Positions 32,459 to 43,221 of a stretch of DNA of 64,000 nt are shown one piece after another. How positions within the stretch are numbered: the first letter of the stretch is position 1; each line of letters begins with the position of its first letter. The stretch spans positions 806,001 through 870,000 of the forward strand of contig NC_033561.1 in assembly GCF_001680005.1 (NCBI RefSeq), written 5' to 3'. Position numbers and translations under genes: made by a program. Source of the stretch: Plasmodium coatneyi (taxonomy: Eukaryota; Apicomplexa; Aconoidasida; Haemosporida; Plasmodiidae). The notes under the pieces were generated by a model. That model was not told the origin of the DNA and ran no database searches. It was given only the letters and a program-made list of their open reading frames with translations.

Positions 32459-32523
32459 CGCGACGCTGCGGAGGTGACGATTTTTTTTTTTTTTTTTTTT
32501 TTTCTTTTGCGTCTTCCGTATGG

Positions 32524-33312
32524 CTAACCCTTAACCTTTGGCGCACCCAAAGATTTGTGGTCCACCGGACATAGGGAGGTCTGGCCGTTACCTTGTCGAA
32601 GCGTCTTCAAATCGTCTGTGTTTAAGTCATTATTCTTTTTAACGGTGTAATAGGTTAACGTCTTAATGATCCAGGTGTCGTCCTTCTGCTTCACAAGATT
32701 CGCAACAACTTTCCCCTTTTTGTTTTTTTTCGTCTCACTTTTTATGTTAATATTTATTCTAGCGTGGTTGTCATTTATGTAGCCAGTCCAGAAGCGAGAG
32801 AATATGACTTCTCCATATTCTTCTACCAACGCCTGGTCCATTAACACCCTCTCCTTCACCATTTTAACAGACACTGGTTCGTGCAGAACCATAATTAGCA
32901 GCTTTATAACGCAGTAGGAGAACATACAAAATAGGGAGAGAAAAACGGAATAGTATGTTATGTGTATCTTGTACTTCTTCAGAAGGGTTCCTACTTTTGA
33001 AGTGGCAGGGAGTGGATTTGTGTCCTTCACCTCTGTGTTTTCTTTACCTTTTGTGTGTACCGTCAGAAACAATGTTCTTTTATCCATTCGTGTGTTTTGT
33101 TTTTCCTTCATTGGTGCCACTTTCCCCTGCTTTGCAACAAATCCATACATTGATTTGCCCCCCCAGGGGGGCGTGGAAACAAACGTCCTTCTGCAGATCT
33201 GCCAAAGGAGGACTCTACACCTGTGCACGTCGTTTCTCCCCATTTGGTCTCCGCCACGGATCTGCCGTTGTTCAACTGGTTTGGCTTGTTTATTTGGGCT
33301 CTTCCTCTTCAA
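32524..33312 (-). CDS. single-span protein with a Coa1/Tim21-like domain, probably mitochondrial inner membrane
   Basis: 262 residues in one exon, tail to tail with the RAP gene. A Met at residue 24 followed by GRNDVHRCRVLLWQICRRTF would give a better presequence and may be the true start. Residues 107-142 (KVGTLLKKYKIHITYYSVFL then a hydrophobic helix) resemble the short membrane domain of FAM210/DUF1279 proteins. Residues 148-225 follow the Coa1/Tim21 layout: a helix ending ALVEEYGEVIF (where the family has v.e.lG.pi), two strands including ARININIKSE, a Lys-rich loop, KGKVVANLVKQKDDTWIIKT and LTYYTV. Coa1 acts in cytochrome oxidase assembly and Tim21 in presequence import; which one applies cannot be told. 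The family is inferred from pattern only. Confidence 0.8.
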   Translation of the reverse strand: MKRKSPNKQAKPVEQRQIRGGDQMGRNDVHRCRVLLWQICRRTFVSTPPWGGKSMYGFVAKQGKVAPMKEKQNTRMDKRTLFLTVHTKGKENTEVKDTNPLPATSKVGTLLKKYKIHITYYSVFLSLFCMFSYCVIKLLIMVLHEPVSVKMVKERVLMDQALVEEYGEVIFSRFWTGYINDNHARININIKSETKKNKKGKVVANLVKQKDDTWIIKTLTYYTVKKNNDLNTDDLKTLRQGNGQTSLCPVDHKSLGAPKVKG

Positions 33313-33539
33313 TGATCACCCATGGAAGGGGAGTAAAATAGAATCCAAGACGAAGCCACGCAGTTAAGTGCCTGTAGGGGAATAGGCTCACCCTTGCCGC
33401 GTTAGGGTTACGCGTTCCGGGGGCACCTCTCTCCTGTAGTGCTTCCTCACATAGAGGTCATACATGCATACGCCTTCACATGCCAGCATAGATGGCTCCC
33501 CCATTTGCTTCTTCACTTTTGCGGGTTATGTATAAATAC

Positions 33540-33576
<37 letters not shown>

Positions 33577-34033
33577 TCTTCCATAGAGGGGGCATTTTAA
33601 GGGGTAAAATAAAGCAGCAAATTTTGCCGCCCTATTGATAAAGGGTTAATGATATTTTCATCGGCCATTTCCGATATTTTTTCTCTCCTTTAAAATGCAC
33701 CCTTGGGGAAGGCGGATCACACGGCGTTTTTTTTTTTTTTTTTTTTTTCACCTCTCGTGGGGGCTAATTTCCCAGCGGGCACAGTGAAAAATCCACCTTT
33801 TTTGGTGCACTACATTTTGGAAAAAAAAAAAAAAAAAAATTGGAAAAAGGGGGCAGCCAGCAGGATAATAAAATCGTCCAAATGGGGGGTATCCTCAAAC
33901 GTATAAAAAAAAGTGTCCATTTTAATCGTTGAAGAAAAAAATAGTTAAAGAACATCCCGCGTTCTTGCCTTCACCATTTTATGTCTACACATTTGAGGTG
34001 GTGTCTCCCCTCTGGAATTGCAAAACGACAGCG
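33313..34033. other. shared promoter region with a TA microsatellite
   Basis: 721 bases between divergent genes. Contains (TA)15 at 33543-33572, a T tract at 33727-33748 and an A tract at 33821-33839. A 35-residue in-frame extension upstream of the next gene's chosen ATG lies here but looks non-coding. Confidence 0.5.
33543..33572. repeat. (TA)15 microsatellite
   Basis: Uninterrupted TA run in the divergent promoter region. Confidence 0.92.
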
Positions 34034-35432
34034 ATGGAAAACGTCTACCATGAGGACGTCGTAATTTTTTTCTCCACCGAAATGTTGGAGGGAATACTGG
34101 ATCTTTTTAAACACGCGAATTATTTGAAGGGGGGGGTACACAGAATTATGTCTTTGGGGAAGTTCGAGTTGGTTTTCAGTTCAGACGACTGCTTGGTGAG
34201 GGAACGGGTCAAAAATGGGGAGGAGCAACAAAATGGGGAAAAAACGCCAAGTGGGAAGCCGCCGCAAAATGGGGAAGGGAAGCAAAAACCCTGCAACTTC
34301 CTGTTTAACAACAAAAACGTGAATGACGAGCGGGAACTCATCTGCGAGGAGATAACCAAGTGTTTATACGGAGGCCATAAATCTTCCAAAGGTGCACACA
34401 AGCGCAAACTCCTCACAACCATTATTATACAGGCCATCCTCTTCGCTAACAGAATAGGGTTGGATGTGTACAAGATTAATTTATTTCTTTCCATTATTCT
34501 TATGATAATGCATAGAATTAGGGACAATTTAAAAGAAAAAAAAGGGAGAAAACTAAAAACCATCAAATATTTTTTCCATTTGATGAGCAAAAATGTAAAC
34601 TACGGTTGGACGGCGGACCCAACAGGGGAATGTACTTACGTCCAGGACGGGTCATCCTCCATGAATAGCGACAATTTGGGGAGACCCTCCAACCAGGTCG
34701 GCACCAAAGAAGGGGAATACATCACCTCAACCAAACAACCCCTCAGCGTGAATGTAAAGCAGAAACCAGGAGAGGATACAAACAACGCGAATGGAGCTAG
34801 TACCAATGAGTTAGGGAAAAAACAAATGGAAGACAATAGGGAAGACCCACCTCCCCTCGAAACAGATGAACAAAGACCAGTGTGCACACAATTTATCCTC
34901 TTCCACTTTGAAGAAGCCAAAAATATAATAAAATATTTTTTTGAAAATATTTTTTCCATTTATAATATGATCGAATATCTTTTTTTGTTTTCCCCCGTGT
35001 GTGTACATGTGGCTCATGGGGGTGGATTTTCCCCAGCGTCTCCACCAGGGTGTTTATTCACATCGGATGCGTTGAAGCTTGGTGAGTACTTCCCTCCGAT
35101 TGGTTCGTTTGGAAAAGCAACTTCTATCCTTCGCGTGGAAAGATCTACGTATATATGTGTACTTTCCATCCGGTCGGCGGTTCCCTCAGGGGCATAATAG
35201 GAGCTCCCTTGGAGGTGCACCCCATGAAAGATTCTCCCCTTCCCTCTTCACAGGTGAAGCAGCGAACACGAATGATGACCAAATGGTGGACCCCATTGAC
35301 AACGATGAATACGAGGAACTTGCCACGAATATCTACATAAAGGATGCCCTGGATGTGCCCCTCTTCGTTTTGAATAAGTTCTACTCAAATGTCGACCAGC
35401 TGGAGCGTAAGATCGACCAAGTCTTGGCGTGA
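34034..35432 (+). CDS. two-exon gene resembling flagellar CFAP119 (DUF4464) proteins
   Basis: Exons 34034-35081 and 35254-35432 (donor G|GTGAGT, acceptor CTTCACAG; phase 1), 408 residues. I chose MENVYHEDVVIFF as start because the 35 upstream in-frame residues look like leader sequence. The N-terminal part is helical (FFSTEMLEGILDLFKHANYL). A Lys/Asn/Gly-rich insertion follows, then helices FANRIGLDVYKINLFLSIIL and, at about 295-320, QFILFHFEEAKNIIKYFFEN with FSIYNMIEYLFLFSP. This last stretch resembles the end of CFAP119/CCDC189 proteins, where an F-(S/T)-x(4)-I-x(2)-Y-x(5)-F-x(3)-KYVF-x-P pattern occurs. Plasmodium builds flagella only in male gametes, so male-gamete expression would be expected if this is right. 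Residues around 325-350 (GGGFSPASPPGCLF) look unlike the rest and could be an unrecognised small intron. Confidence 0.7.
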
Positions 35433-35993
35433 GAGGAATTTTTTAAACCTGGTGGGAAGAGACACCATGGGGTGAAGGGTGGGCATAACCCCAACTGCAA
35501 GAGTGAGGCCTACCATTTGTTGTCTCTCCAGGGGGTGATGATGATGACCCATACGCCTCTTCCCTCGCATTTGCGTCACGAAGGGGAAACACTTAACAGC
35601 TGTTACAAATAACCAGTGTCACACTGCAAAAAGAAAACTTCCTTTTGTCCACTTTGCCGTTTAATTTTTCTTTACGATTTAGAGGGGTATATCCTCTTCA
35701 TGGGGGTCTCCCCTCCTGTGAGCAACTTACAGGCTGTAAGAGTTAACCGCATTGGGGATTTGGTTTGTCACCTTGCATGAACACTTCTATATGGGCAGAG
35801 ATTCATGATATGAGTTGACTGTTCCGACGAAGGGATTGCCGTGAAATGAGTTAAAAAGGAAAAAAAAAAAAAATTAAAATAATAATAATAAAGGATCATA
35901 AAAGACAATAAATGAATGAGCTACATTAAACGCGCTGTGGTGAAAGTATGCATGGTGGGCACGGGCAGACCTGCCACACTCCCCCCACCCTGA
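35433..35993. other. intergenic region between convergent genes
   Basis: 561 bases between two gene ends. An A-rich patch with AATAAT repeats (35863-35920) probably belongs to a 3' untranslated region. No gene seen. Confidence 0.5.
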
Positions 35994-36425
35994 TCATGCG
36001 TCATACGGGGACAACTGCAAGGGGAAAAAACTGTTGTTGTAATGAATGCGTGACTTGATCCACAGGGACATCATATTCATCTTTGTGTCCTTCACGTCCA
36101 CTGGCTTCGGAAACAAAGTGTTATAAGCGTAATCGATTTTGGACCGTTCGACTTCATCTGCACTCAAATAGTTTTGCATATTTTTCAGAACTCTTGAATC
36201 GAACCAGGAGAAGTTATTGAAGCACTCGTTCATCATTTTCGTGTCGTTCCACTCGGAGGACATTTCGTATGCAGTCATCATTTTCAAGTCCGCTAGTAGT
36301 AAGTTTAAGTTATTTCCATTCAGATTTTTTTTTTCTTCTTCTATTCTTTTTAAACGAGCATCACTACTGCCGCTACCGCCACTGCTGAGGCCGCCACCGA
36401 AACCGCTGCTGATATTCTCGTCCAT
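35994..36425 (-). CDS. small conserved Plasmodium protein, unknown function
   Basis: 143 residues in one exon. The N-terminus is a Gly/Ser-rich tail (SSGFGGGLSSGGSGSSD). The rest is dense and folded-looking: a helix LNLLLADLKMMTAYEMSSEW, then FNNFSWFDSRVLKNMQNYL, a Lys/Asp turn, and IKSRIHYNNSFFPLQLSPYD at the end. There is no signal peptide or transmembrane helix. Length, lack of low complexity in the core and many aromatic residues argue for a real gene. I cannot name a family. It is divergent from the RRM gene, with a 669-base shared upstream region. Confidence 0.75.
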   Translation of the reverse strand: MDENISSGFGGGLSSGGSGSSDARLKRIEEEKKNLNGNNLNLLLADLKMMTAYEMSSEWNDTKMMNECFNNFSWFDSRVLKNMQNYLSADEVERSKIDYAYNTLFPKPVDVKDTKMNMMSLWIKSRIHYNNSFFPLQLSPYDA

Positions 36426-37094
36426 ACTTTCTTGTGGCGGTTAACCTTTCGTAGGTTTGTCATGAAGGTTTCTCTGTTGCTTCGTACAGGATGCATAAAC
36501 TCCACGTGTGAGGGGTTCGAATGTTTGTTGGGGAAAGGCAAAGGAAATTAACTGGGCAGATTAACTTTTTCTTCCGCGTTTAAATGGTTGGCGTGTTTGC
36601 ATGTGAAATGGAAAGGTGCGGCTTGGGTGTTCCCTTAACTCGTCAGGTTTTTCCGTATTGCCCGTATTTGTTACGTTTATAAAACGTTTGTCACATTTTT
36701 CACGTTTACCTCTTAATGACGTTCTTCGCGCTCGTCGCATTTATCACGCGTAGCATATGCCTGCACATTTCCTCGCGTAAGCACTCCCCTTCTTGACGTG
36801 TACCCCACGCGGTACCGAATCAGTCATTCAGTTGGGCTTACGCAACACGGGTAGCGATACGACTCTTTTTTTTGCGGGGCTCATATGAGCCATCCCTTTG
36901 TTAAAAGGGTACCATTTGAAAACATTTTTTGATATCTGCAAAAGGATGAACCTCTATGGTGGTACGGGGTTAACGACATTAGGCGCACTTTTCTGTTTTT
37001 CACCCATTTGGAAGGTTAGCAAAAGGGGGGCCGGTGGTGGGTATGCCCATAAACGCTGAATCACCCACCAGGGGAAGTTACACGAATATACAAA
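36426..37094. other. shared promoter region between divergent genes
   Basis: 669 bases upstream of both the 143-residue gene (minus) and the RRM gene (plus). Mixed composition, repeated GTTTATCACGT/CACATTTTTCACG-like words near 36670-36750. No gene seen. Confidence 0.45.
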
Positions 37095-37586
37095 ATGATG
37101 TCAACACTGCAGAAAGGTAAAGGGCTCATAGTAACACCATGTAAGCTCGTTAGCACTGCCAGTATGCGCGGCACACCTTTACGGGAGGCGAAGCAAACAC
37201 CCACCAAAAATGGTCGAAGATTTTTCAGCGAATATCAACATGTGCAGGAAGAAAAAGTTAACCTGCCTAGGCTGAAATTGAGAGGACTACCATTCGACGT
37301 TGCAGAAGAAGAAATAAAAACCTTTTTTAAGAATTTCCAATTGGCCAAGGTAGGGTACCCTATTCATATCATCAGGGGGGTGAAGAACAAACCCACTGGT
37401 CAAGCGCATGTTTATTTTGACGACGAGGAGGAGGCGAGGAAGGCTTGCGAAACTCTGAATAGGAAGTTCTTACGCAACAGGTACATCGAAATATACACCG
37501 ACTACATTTTCAACCATAACTTAACACTCGTTAAGGAGCACGTCACAACGTTGATGAGGGACCGTTACAGGAAAGACAACCAGTGA
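37095..37586 (+). CDS. RRM RNA-binding protein with a mitochondrial-type leader
   Basis: 163 residues in one exon. Residues 1-50 are basic and nearly free of acidic residues and end in GRRFFSEY, a typical presequence cleavage context (R-F-F-S). One RRM fills about residues 58-135: RNP2-like LKLRGLPFD, helix 1 AEEEIKTFFKNF, RNP1-like GQAHVYFDDEEEA and strand 4 NRYIEIYTDY. The LRGLPFD/GQAHVYF pattern is that of the hnRNP F/H-type RRM rather than the classic K-G-F-G-F-V-x-F form. A short basic tail closes the protein. Expected role: RNA binding, perhaps in the mitochondrion alongside the RAP proteins nearby; the location is inferred from the leader only. An upstream ATG at 37098 is also possible. 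Confidence 0.88.
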   Translation: MMSTLQKGKGLIVTPCKLVSTASMRGTPLREAKQTPTKNGRRFFSEYQHVQEEKVNLPRLKLRGLPFDVAEEEIKTFFKNFQLAKVGYPIHIIRGVKNKPTGQAHVYFDDEEEARKACETLNRKFLRNRYIEIYTDYIFNHNLTLVKEHVTTLMRDRYRKDNQ

Positions 37587-38666
37587 AGGGGGGTGGGGAT
37601 CCCATAAGGATGAGGACGCATTGACAGTAAATGGACATCCACGTGCGGATCCCCAGCCGGAATTCAAACCAAAATACGTGAAGGAAGGAAAATGTGAAAG
37701 TTGGGGAACACCGGAAAGAAGGAAAAGCAACATGTCTTTTTTTCTTCTTTTTTTTTTCCATTTTCCATCTTTTATTTTTTTTTATTTTTTTTTTCGTTTA
37801 AGTGCGCGGCACCCGTTTATTCTTCTCCCCGAGCGCCGTGCCCATTTGGCAAAAATGCCTGAACAGAATTTGTCTTCCTTTTGCTATGTTTTGTTTTTTT
37901 TTCCTGGTAACTTTTTTTTCCTTTTTCCCATAACAACCCATTCGTTCTTATATAAAAGGGAGACATCAGTTGGCTCAACGTAATTTTTGCCCCACAGGAT
38001 TAAAAAAAAAAAAGGCTCACATTTCGCACTTCAAGAGATAGCTACCCGCGTTGGCATGTGCGTACGTGTGGAAAAAAAAAAAAAATATATACACATAAAT
38101 GTATTATCGTACAAATGTGCAATTATACCATTACACCTACGCACAACTGCGCTGTCGTTGCTTTTGCCTGAACGTGCAGGTGAAAACAATGCAACTGAAG
38201 GGGTCCAGAGCTAAACATGAGCTTTTCGCTTGTTCTGTGCCCACTTTTGGGTTGTTAATTTTGACGACGGCTGGGTTTGACCAGCGAGCCTTTTTTTTTT
38301 TTTTTACCTGACTCTTTTTTTTTATGAACATTCATACATGTTTTAAAAAAAAAAAAAAAAACTAGCCAAAAAGACGGTTTAAATGGCTGTATAAAAGGAG
38401 GTAAACGTGTCTTACAGGTACGTATGTTTTGTTTCGCCCTTTCGTCACATTGTCGAACATTTTTGGCTTCATTTTTTCATGACTCGTCCCTATGGGCACA
38501 CCCATGCGCGTGTCTTTTCATTACTCATCAGTGCCACAAAAGGGAGAGGGAGAACAAAAACAACATTGATCATTTTTTTTTGTCAACACGCATTGGTATT
38601 TGACTCGCGTTAACACAACAGCTTGGTCATTGCTTAACTTTAACACATTTACCCTTTAATGTGAGT

Positions 38667-38699
<33 letters not shown>

Positions 38700-38706
38700 C
38701 ATACAC
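37587..38706. other. intergenic region with homopolymer tracts
   Basis: 1.1 kb between two plus-strand genes, with many T and A tracts. The longest (30 T, 38670-38699) ends seven bases before the next gene's ATG. No gene seen. Confidence 0.5.
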
Positions 38707-41700
38707 ATGAAATATCAACACACATCCAACGAGCACGAGTTGGGGAAAGGCAAAACCAAAAGGGGAAGTGCACCCGAGAAGAGGAAAAAAGGAAATGACA
38801 AACAAGGAAAACAGCTTCCCCCACCTCACATGATAATAGAGAAAAAAAAAAGAAAAAAGGAAACTAGTCTGAAGATAAGCAACATTGCTGGTGTATTACC
38901 TCTACAAGACGAAAAAAATCGGCCATCGAGAAGCAACAGCGTAGGTTCAAAGGAAAACGAGAATGGCGTCGTCCAGGGGAAGATAGGACAACCCGGTGGA
39001 GGTGACAAAGCGAACAAAAAGGAAAAGGATGGCCGAGAGGACAAGCAAAGTACACAAGTCACACGTGACACACAGGACGCAAATGCCAAAGCACGCTCAA
39101 AGAACAAGGGTAGAAAGAACAAAAAGAGCCTTGACGGGACGGGCGCCTTCAAAAGCGCGAAGAGGGATTTGAACACTCCCCCAGTGAAACGCGCTAAGGG
39201 AAAAATTGGACAAAGGAAAAATCCAAAGGGAAGGAAGGGCCAAACGAAGCAACATAAAGGAGGAGATGACCAAATGAAGCAACCAAGCATTAAAAGAGAA
39301 CACTCATCCAAACGAATAAGCTCCTCAAAGGGCAAAGGGGGAGGAGAATATCCACCAAATGAAAAAAGCCTGATGGCCATTCAACCCAGGCATCCAAGCT
39401 TGGCTTCTTCAAAAAGGGGAGAAGTAGGAGAGGAGAGAAATAACAGCACCATCATAGAGGTCACTCCGTCAGGTAGCATCGACCAAAGTTGCATAGAAAT
39501 AAATGGTATACGCCTCGGGAGCGCTTCGAGCTCCATTTTCCACCTGAGCCAAAGTGCAAAATGGGGGGACGAGCGGGAGTCTCAGGCCCTCAGCGTCAGT
39601 TACAGCGTCAGTCACAGTGTCAGTCATAGCACCAGTCACGCTAGCAGTCGAGATGGTAGTCCCTTTTTCAGCCGCGAAGTTAGTGGGGATGATAGTCCAC
39701 ATGTCAATCGTGCTGTCCGTTCTCAGGTTATTTTGCCTGTTAGTCGAGGCGCCAGTTCGCAAGTTGGTTACTTGGCAAGTCACTCGGTAAGCCACACAAG
39801 TGGAGAAGAACGGGGCCACTCAATTGGGCACTCTGTTTCCCACTCAATTGGACACTCTGCTACCCATTCGATTGGACACTCTGCTACCCATTCGATTGTG
39901 CTGCCGGCCACCCACTCAATTGGACATTCTGCTAGACACTCGATTGGACACGTTGTTAACCCCTTAATTGTCCACTCAGCTAGCCACACAAATGATCACA
40001 GACGTAGACATGAAAGCGGCCACTCGGTCAGCTACTCAGTTAGTCATTCCAGCAGCCCCTCAGTTAGTCGCCCAAGTGGCCACTCAATAAGTCACGCGCT
40101 TGGCCACCCAGTGAGCCACCTGAATGACCTCCCAATTGGACACCTCATCAGCCGTGTCAGGGATGGACCCCCTCCATCACCAAATCTCTACAGCAATGGC
40201 GGTATCAACGGTGACACTAATGCCCAGGGGGAGAACCAACCCCGGGACACCTACGGAAAGAGTCTATTCTGTGAACTCACGGAGGCCCTGCGAAACGATA
40301 CTACGCAAACAAATGAAAAGAGCAACATAAGCATTCAACTCAAGGCCGAGGAAAAGGAACTTCAAATAAGTATGAACGAAACGACTGCACGTAAGTTGGG
40401 TACTCGAAAGAACAGCTCGAAGAGGTCTATCGATTTGATTAATTTGGCGAAGGAATTAAGGGGTAAATCCAAGGGGAGTGTCGAAATGGGCACGAAGACA
40501 ATGACCACTTTGAGGAGCTCCAGGAAGGGGAAGCACCAGCAGAAACAGCAGCAGCAGCAGAAACAGCAGCAGCAACAGCAACAACAGCAGCAGGGGGCTA
40601 ATCTTCGCGTCAAAGCGAAGGGGAAAAAAGTGGCCACCCGTAGGGGAAGCGACCTCGGAAGAGGTAGCGGTAGTGGTAGTGCTCATGGCAAGCGAAGTGC
40701 TGACTCCAACATTGTGAAGGCGAAGACGAAGGTGAAAAAGAAGGACGCAGATAGTCGTGGAAGGACAAAATTAATTGCCCCCCCAGAGGTGAAGAGATCA
40801 AGCAGGAGGGGCAAAACAGGCAAGGCGGGGGGGAGGAAGGGCGTAGCGAAGATGGACCAGAAAGAGGTAAAAAAGGAGGCCACAAAGGAGGATGGACAAA
40901 AAACAGATAAGACGACCAAGGAGAAAAGAAAGAACATAGAGGAGTCAAACAAACTGAGCAAAGAGGCATCGAGCAGAATGAGCAGAGAGGCATCCAACAG
41001 AATGAGCAGAGAGGTAGTGAGCAGAATGAGCAGAGATGTAACGAACAGAATGAGCAGAGATGTAACGAACAGAATGAGTAAAGATGTAGCAAACAGAATG
41101 AGCAGAGATGTAACGAACAGAATGAGCCCAGAGGAGGTGACCAAAATGAAAGTACAGGAGGTGATCGTCGTGAAGGAAAACGAAGAAAAGGAAGAGGAGA
41201 AGACGAATGCAGAGCAGACAGACGCGGGAGAAAAGTCAGACCGTGTGGAGGTAAGCCAGGTGGAAGAGGTACAAAAGGAGGAAAAGGCAACAGAAAAGGG
41301 GACAGAAAAGAGGACAGAACAAACCTTAGAGACAACAACGGAAGACCCAGGAGAAGAGAGAACCCCAGAGGAAGAGACCCAAAAGGAAGAAGCAAATGAA
41401 CTACAAGTAGCGTCTCCGAAGGAAGACGGACGTGCAAATGTAGCAGATATGAACGATTGGCAGAACAAAAGGGAGGGAACAAAAACGGTGGAAGAAATTT
41501 GCCCAGAGAGGGAAGTTGTGGTGAGCAAATCAGACGATAAGGAGAAGGTAACGTCGAAGAGGAAAATAAAAGCCAGGACAGGTATGAAGGTACGGCAGAA
41601 GGAAAAGGAGGTTCGAGGCCATGCTGGGGAGGAGCATGCGTCAGCTACTGATGTAGGAGAAAGGAAGAGAGAAGCTGCTAAACGGTGTGTCTACCCAAGG

Positions 41701-41972
41701 GAAGAGAAATCACCAATCCAGTTGTCCCTGGAGAAGCGAACCATGAAAGGTAAACACAGCAAGGTGGATAGCATCCTGCAGAAGTATATGCACTTGCAGG
41801 AGGAAGAAGTCGCCGCGAAGAGACAAGCAACACGGGATGATGTTCCAGATGACTTGCTAAATGTAGAGGGAAGGAGGTTCAAAATTGACGTCATAAATTT
41901 TGTAGGGAATATAACAACAGGGGAAGACTCCATTCATGAGGACATTCTGTTTTTCTTCGATTCGTATGAAAA

Positions 41973-42007
<35 letters not shown>

Positions 42008-42664
42008 GTCCTATCGTTAATTAAGAGGCTATTCAAATGTGAGCACTTTGAATTGGACGGGATCAGATTAGTCCTACAGGTCCTTGACAAAATTGCAGCT
42101 AAACTGATGAAGGAAATAAAGTTGGAGAAGATAGTGAGATGCTTCTCTCAGGTGACCCAGTCAACAAAGGATGGGCATGCAGGTGGGAAGGGAACATTAA
42201 CTAAACAGAAGAAGAACAACAAAGATGCAGGTGGTACCTATTCAGCAGGGAACATGAATGGATTCGCACCAGATGAGAAGTACCTTAACATGTGCAGAAA
42301 TAAATTGTATGGTATTATTTTCAGTCCGAGGAGAGCACAAGGGTTTAATCCTTCCACCCTCTACTTCATTCAACGGTGGAACGACAATGCTCTGTTGATC
42401 ATGCTGAGGGAAAAGTTGGAAGAAATTCAACGGAGGAAGATGTTGCCACTGAGGGGTGCCATCCCTTTGTCCTGCTTTAATTTGTTAAAGCGTAAAGTTA
42501 TGTGTAACATTGCTGGTGCCTGTTGCATAACTAGCCGTGAAATGGTTGGTGGGGAGTTTTCCGTGCCCCTTCCGCCCCTCCCCCCGAGGCTAGCGGTGCA
42601 CAGTGAGGGGGGAGACTGCTTCGTGAAAGTCGGTGGGGCGGTTCGCGTGCTGGCGTCCAAGTAG
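38707..42664 (+). CDS. large Lys-rich repeat protein, broken only at a coding A-run
   Basis: The first frame gives 1105 residues and stops at 42022-42024, just after an A-run. Shifting by one base at the run continues without a break into KRLFKCEHFELDGIRLVLQV and a folded-looking C-terminal domain to TAG at 42662-42664. I therefore treat it as one gene of about 1,320 residues. The N-terminal 250 residues are Lys/Gly/Arg-rich, nuclear-like. Residues about 297-483 are a His/Ser repeat (SHSIGHSA units). A Gln run lies at about 611-629 and eight-residue NRMSRDVT repeats at about 749-807, followed by a Glu/Lys-rich part. The conserved part is the end: LDKIAAKLMKEIKLEKIVRC and FNPSTLYFIQRWNDNALLIM. 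I do not recognise it. The ATG lies seven bases after a 30-T tract, so an upstream exon cannot be excluded. Confidence 0.75.
39596..40155 (+). repeat. degenerate 24-base repeat coding for Ser-His-Ser-Ile/Val-Gly/Ser units
   Basis: Tandem degenerate units encode SHSVSHS, GHSATHSI and similar, about residues 297-483 of the Lys-rich protein. The central part (39810-39940) is the most regular. Confidence 0.85.
40537..40593 (+). repeat. CAG/CAA run coding polyglutamine
   Basis: 57 bases of CAG/CAA with two AAA interruptions; encodes Gln blocks separated by single Lys. Confidence 0.95.
40951..41127 (+). repeat. 24-base tandem repeat coding NRMSRDVT units
   Basis: Seven or more units of eight codons (S-R-D/E-V/A-x-N/S-R-M). 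The three copies around 41028-41100 are almost identical, suggesting recent expansion. Confidence 0.9.
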
Positions 42665-43221
42665 GACGGTGAAAAATGAAAACTTTTTCCCCAACATGCC
42701 TAAGTAGCCCCTTTTTTTGTTTGCTGCCCGGGGGGGAGTCGCCCTGTACCGAACAGTGTTGTGTGACACCCTTCATGCCGCTTCCCCGTTTGTGTCTTTT
42801 TTTTTGCAAGCGGGCTATCAACCGATGAACAATTCAAAAGTGGAAACTGCTATTGGGGGGGAAGCGAATGTGGAGTCCCCACTCCTTCCGGTGAATTATT
42901 AGCCAAATGAAGGGAAAGATCAATTATATCAGGGTAAGGGGGTTCAAATAGGAAGGGTAAAAAAAAGAGGGGGGCGACGTATATTACCACCACTACGATG
43001 GGCGGTTCAGGTGGGAAGCCCCTTTTCGCCCACGCAAATGGTTACACAAGGGAGGTGCACATTTCTCTAAAAAGCAAACAAAAAAAAAAAAAAAAAAAAA
43101 AAACATCCAACAGTTTGGTCTGTTCCATTTAGATCATTTACCTATGGTAATGGAAGTCTGTTCTTTTTTTTCTCTCCCTAGTTAACTCACCTCAGATGAG
43201 ACAACCGTCTTGTCCCCCAGT
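42665..43221. other. intergenic region between convergent genes
   Basis: 557 bases holding the 3' ends of the Lys-rich gene and the Npl4-like gene. A tract at 43080-43103. No gene seen. Confidence 0.5.

Noticed and set aside
33929..34033. Upstream in-frame start (MKKKIVKEHPA) for the CFAP119-like gene
   Set aside because: The 35 extra residues look like translated leader; the Met of MENVYHEDVV begins the dense protein sequence.
40610..41528. Long minus-strand frames opposite the Lys-rich repeat gene
   Set aside because: Products of the 24-base repeat and Lys/Glu codons read in reverse; Ser/Leu-rich with no independent signal.
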